From Nocardioides okcheonensis (GTDB lineage Bacteria > Actinomycetota > Actinomycetes > Propionibacteriales > Nocardioidaceae), in NCBI RefSeq assembly GCF_020991065.1, contig NZ_CP087710.1, positions 4,278,001 to 4,342,000 on the forward strand: a DNA stretch of 64,000 bases, given 5' to 3'. The notes under the pieces were generated by a model that was not told the DNA's origin, ran no database searches, and saw nothing but the letters and a program-made list of their open reading frames with translations. This document shows, piece by piece, positions 61,382 to 64,000 of the stretch; within the stretch, counting starts at the first letter, position 1; every line of letters starts with the position of its first letter. The position numbers and the translations under genes were made by a program.

Positions 61382-62572
61382 TCAGTGCGGGGAGACGCGC
61401 AGCACCCGGTCGTCGCCCCCGTTGTCGGTGGTGAGGAGCAGGTCGCCGTTGCGGGCCGTGGTCACCGACCGCAGCCGGCCGTGGCGCTGGAGCGCCTTCG
61501 GGCTCGTGACGGAGACCAGCTCGCCCCGGGCGTCGAAGCGCAGGAAGACGACGCGGGACGCCTTGAGCGCGGCGACGGCGAGGGTGCCGTCGAGGCGCCC
61601 CCACTGCCGCCCGCGGACCCAGGCGCCGCCGGAGGTGGCGAGGGTCGGGTCGCCGGACGACCAGCGCGCCTCCTGCTGCTCGCCCGGGAGCGCCTGGTCG
61701 GTCATCGGCACCGACTCGTCGTAGCCCGGCACCGGGTTCCAGCCGTAGTCCCCGCCCGGCACGAGCAGGTTGACCTCGTCGTCGCGGGAGCTGCCCTGCT
61801 CGACCGACCACAGCGAGCCGTCGGCCCGCTGGGCGAGTCCCTGGACGTTGCGGTGGCCGTAGGTCCACACGAACCGTCGCGCCGTCGTCGCGTCGGCGTA
61901 CGGGTTGTCGGCCATCGGCTCGCCGGTGCGGCGGTGCACCCGCAACGTCTTGCCGCCGAGGGAGTCGAGGTCGCGCGGGTTGGTGCCGATGGCGGCGTCA
62001 CCGGTGCCGACGACCAGCGCGTCGGAGTCGCGGTCGAGCAGCAGCCGGCAGCCGCCGTGCCGACCGGACGACGAGGGGAGCCCGGTGAGCACGGTCCGCT
62101 GGTGGCTGAGCCGCTTCCACCTCGCGTCGGCGCGCCAGCGGGTGACCTGGACGTGGTTGCCGCCCTCGGTGCTGCCGTGGCAGGCCCACACGGTGCGTCG
62201 CGCCGGGTCGACCGCCAGCGACATCAGGCCGGTCTCGCCGGAGACCCACACCAGCCGCGACAGGTCGGCCAGGGTGCGCCGCTTGCCGTTGCGCACCACG
62301 CTGATCCGGGCCCGGTCGCGCTCGGAGACCAGGAGCCGGCCGCCGGGGGCCTGCTGGACGTCCCACGGGTGGTCGAGGCGGCGTACGACGGTGCGCACGC
62401 GCAGCGCGGGCACCCTCGCGTGGGCCGCCACGGCGGGCGCCGCGGCGCTCGTCCCGGCCGTCCGAGTCGTCGAGGCGGCCGGACCGGTCGCGAGGGTGAG
62501 GGCGCTGCCGACGAGGACGGCGACGAGGCCGGGGACGGCGAGGGCGGGGACGGTGGGCGTGCGCGGCTGCAT
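61382..62572 (-). CDS. Secreted PQQ/GDH-type sugar dehydrogenase-like beta-propeller
   Basis: 396 residues from ATG 62572. N-terminal signal peptide (VPALAVPGLVAVLVGSALTLATGPAAS). The six-bladed GDH fold is seen from LDHPWDVQQAPGGRLLVSERDRARIS, GGCRLLLDRDSDALVVGTGDA, RFVWTYGHRNVQGLAQRADGSLWSVEQG, DEVNLLVPGGDYGWNPVPGYD and GDLLLTTDNGGDDRVLRV. Such proteins oxidise sugars or are cofactor-free relatives (soluble aldose sugar dehydrogenase type); whether PQQ is bound cannot be told. Confidence 0.88.
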   Translation of the reverse strand: MQPRTPTVPALAVPGLVAVLVGSALTLATGPAASTTRTAGTSAAAPAVAAHARVPALRVRTVVRRLDHPWDVQQAPGGRLLVSERDRARISVVRNGKRRTLADLSRLVWVSGETGLMSLAVDPARRTVWACHGSTEGGNHVQVTRWRADARWKRLSHQRTVLTGLPSSSGRHGGCRLLLDRDSDALVVGTGDAAIGTNPRDLDSLGGKTLRVHRRTGEPMADNPYADATTARRFVWTYGHRNVQGLAQRADGSLWSVEQGSSRDDEVNLLVPGGDYGWNPVPGYDESVPMTDQALPGEQQEARWSSGDPTLATSGGAWVRGRQWGRLDGTLAVAALKASRVVFLRFDARGELVSVTSPKALQRHGRLRSVTTARNGDLLLTTDNGGDDRVLRVSPH

Positions 62573-62639
62573 CTGCCGCACGCTACGCCCGGCGCGCGCC
62601 CCCGGCCAGCACCCGCGACCCGTGCTCAGGTGCGTGACG

Positions 62640-64000
62640 TCACGGCCAGCTGTCGGGCCAGGCGTCGCTGAACCGCCGTCCGAGGTCCTCGGCTCCGGAC
62701 CGCACGCCGTCGACGACCTGACCCGCGCCGTCGACGACACGGCCCGCGCCGTCGACGACGGCGTCGCGCACGCCCTCCAGCGGCTCGACGACGTAGTTCT
62801 CGACGGCCTGCTGCGCCTGGTAGGACGCCTCGCTCCCGGCGAAGTCGTAGAGCCGGTCGTGGGCCGGGGTGTCGCGGCCGGGCACGAGGTCCACCTGGTC
62901 GTCGCGGTCGATGACGACGTTGGTGATGTTCTCCAGCGACGCCGTGTCGACGTCGAGGTAGCTGGTGTGGCGGTCGAGGATCGCTCCGCCGTCCTGGAGG
63001 TGGAACGGCGTGTCGGTGCCGTCCGAGGAGGTGTCGAAGCGGTGGGCGCCGAACCCTGCCTGGCTGGGGTCGTCGCCGAGGCCGAGGTTGCCGAGGTGGA
63101 CGGTGTCGCCGCCGATGCGGACCGGCACGTCGACGGAGATCTCCCCGCCCAGCCAGGTGACGAAGTCGTTCTCGCGCGACCCGACGAACACCTCGCCCTC
63201 CGGCGCGTGGAGGCCGGACACGTCGTGCACCCCGCCACCGGCGCCGGGACTGCCGATGAGCACCAGGGAGTCCTCGTCGAGGCCGTCGGCGGCGGCGTGA
63301 GCGGCGGTGGTGGAGCCGTAGCTGTGGCCGATCACCGTGAGGTGGGACTGCCCGGTGGGGCTGTCGCCGTCGTAGGTGGCTCGCAGGCCGTCGACGAAGT
63401 CGCTGAGCAGGTGGCCGCCGTTCTCGGCGAGGTCCTCGCGGGTGACCCCGGCGATGTCACCGAGCTCGGCGGTGATGCCCTCCGCGGCGCTGGGGGCGTC
63501 GTAGCCCATCCAGGCGATCGCGGCGATGTCCTCGCCCTTGTCGTGGGCGCTCATGAACAGGTTGAGCGCGTCCTGGCCCTGCGAGCCCATCTTGGTCATG
63601 TCGTTGGTGAGTCCGGGGACGATCACGGCGGTGTCGTCGGCGGTGTCGGGGTCGCCGTAGCTGACCGCCGCCGCGCCGTCGCCGTCGAAGGCGTGGGGCA
63701 GGTAGACCATGAGGTTGGTGTCGACCGGGGTGCCGGCGAGCTCTCCGAGGGCGAGCGCGTCCCGCGTCGCCACCACCCGCTCCAGCCACGCCCGCTCCTG
63801 ATCGGTGAGGGAGCCGTCGGCCTGCCGCTGGCGCAGGTACTCCTCGTCGCGGTCGATCGTCGCGCGGTTGGCCTCGTCCCGGTCACCGGTGGGGATGCCG
63901 TTGGTGTTGCCGACGAGCTCGGGGAACGCGATCGCGAGCGCGGCGCGCTGGGCGTCGGTGAGGGAGAGCCACCAGTCGTTGACCGACCGGGGGTCGGCCT
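62640..64000 (-). CDS. DUF1023 alpha/beta hydrolase, start beyond window
   Basis: At least 453 codons; the frame is open to the right edge, so the N-terminus is missing. DUF1023 hallmarks: WWLSLTDAQRAALAIAFPELVGN, GIPTGDRDEANR, VIVPGLTNDMTKM, IAWMGYDAPS, and the nucleophile elbow VIGHSYGSTTAAHAA. A late His lies in EGEVFVGSRENDFV...FGAHRFD. The C-terminal 50 residues contain repeated VVDGAGRVVDGAGQVVDG. Function unknown; common in actinobacteria, sometimes near secretion loci. Confidence 0.88.
   Translation of the reverse strand, partial: ADPRSVNDWWLSLTDAQRAALAIAFPELVGNTNGIPTGDRDEANRATIDRDEEYLRQRQADGSLTDQERAWLERVVATRDALALGELAGTPVDTNLMVYLPHAFDGDGAAAVSYGDPDTADDTAVIVPGLTNDMTKMGSQGQDALNLFMSAHDKGEDIAAIAWMGYDAPSAAEGITAELGDIAGVTREDLAENGGHLLSDFVDGLRATYDGDSPTGQSHLTVIGHSYGSTTAAHAAADGLDEDSLVLIGSPGAGGGVHDVSGLHAPEGEVFVGSRENDFVTWLGGEISVDVPVRIGGDTVHLGNLGLGDDPSQAGFGAHRFDTSSDGTDTPFHLQDGGAILDRHTSYLDVDTASLENITNVVIDRDDQVDLVPGRDTPAHDRLYDFAGSEASYQAQQAVENYVVEPLEGVRDAVVDGAGRVVDGAGQVVDGVRSGAEDLGRRFSDAWPDSWP

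Overview
The window is very GC-rich with dense ATGA/GTGA-coupled genes and frequent GTG starts. It looks like chromosome from a high-GC actinobacterium, most likely a Nocardioides-type member of the Nocardioidaceae. Support comes from the actinobacterial FAS-II/aceE block (accD6-like, fabF, acpP, fabH, fabD, PucR-type regulator, then aceE, DUF3052, an acyl-CoA ligase and ahpE). This order resembles the M. tuberculosis Rv2238c-Rv2247 neighbourhood and the Streptomyces fabD-fabH-acpP-fabF operon. Other support is the MapB-type methionine aminopeptidase, a DUF222/HNH protein and short palindromic intergenic repeats. I recognised everything by eye; no database search was run.

Layout. 1-6.4 kb: fatty-acid synthesis operon (minus strand) with its FasR-like regulator, which is frameshifted here. 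6.6-14.6 kb: hydrolase, glyoxalase-like protein, AraC regulator, pyruvate dehydrogenase E1, and a coupled DUF3052/acyl-CoA ligase/peroxiredoxin operon. 14.6-18.8 kb: tRNA-Val and a compact signalling locus with two acidic exported proteins, a Ser/Thr kinase and a two-component system, bracketed by two copies of a TGAGAG-N2-CTCTCA palindrome. 18.9-25.9 kb: acyl-CoA ligase, Nif3-like protein, zinc-ribbon protein, FUSC-like membrane protein, a head-to-head 30-bp repeat array, YaaA and an RNB ribonuclease. 25.9-34.4 kb: a probable envelope or specialised-metabolite cluster (CDP-alcohol phosphotransferase, ECF sigma/anti-sigma pair, LTA-synthase-like sulfatase, then a coupled six-gene run of dehydrogenase, PTPS-like, glycosyltransferase, LPG-synthase-like membrane protein, RibD-like reductase and GTP cyclohydrolase II). 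34.5-37.4 kb: a 42-residue Ser/Thr-rich peptide, an ABC exporter and a second kinase. 37.4-44.3 kb: sigma factor, small hypotheticals, HNH protein, a DUF262 (GmrSD-like) protein and a broken NERD gene.

44,438-58,339 is an integrated mobile element of about 13.9 kb. It sits between perfect 26-bp direct repeats, and the right copy is the 3' end of the RNase P RNA gene. It carries a tyrosine integrase next to attR, phage-type repressor and HTH proteins, an ATPase/replication protein beside an iteron-like repeat cluster, a possible toxin-antitoxin-chaperone operon, and one tape-measure gene with no other virion genes. It therefore looks like a phage satellite or plasmid-like integrative element rather than a prophage. 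To its right, normal chromosome resumes: rnpB, map, a small hypothetical, a histone-H1-like Lys/Ala protein, panB, a secreted sugar-dehydrogenase-like protein and a DUF1023 hydrolase cut by the window edge.

Three otherwise well-conserved chromosomal genes (fasR-like, anti-sigma, glycosyltransferase) each carry an apparent single-base indel. This may be assembly error rather than biology.
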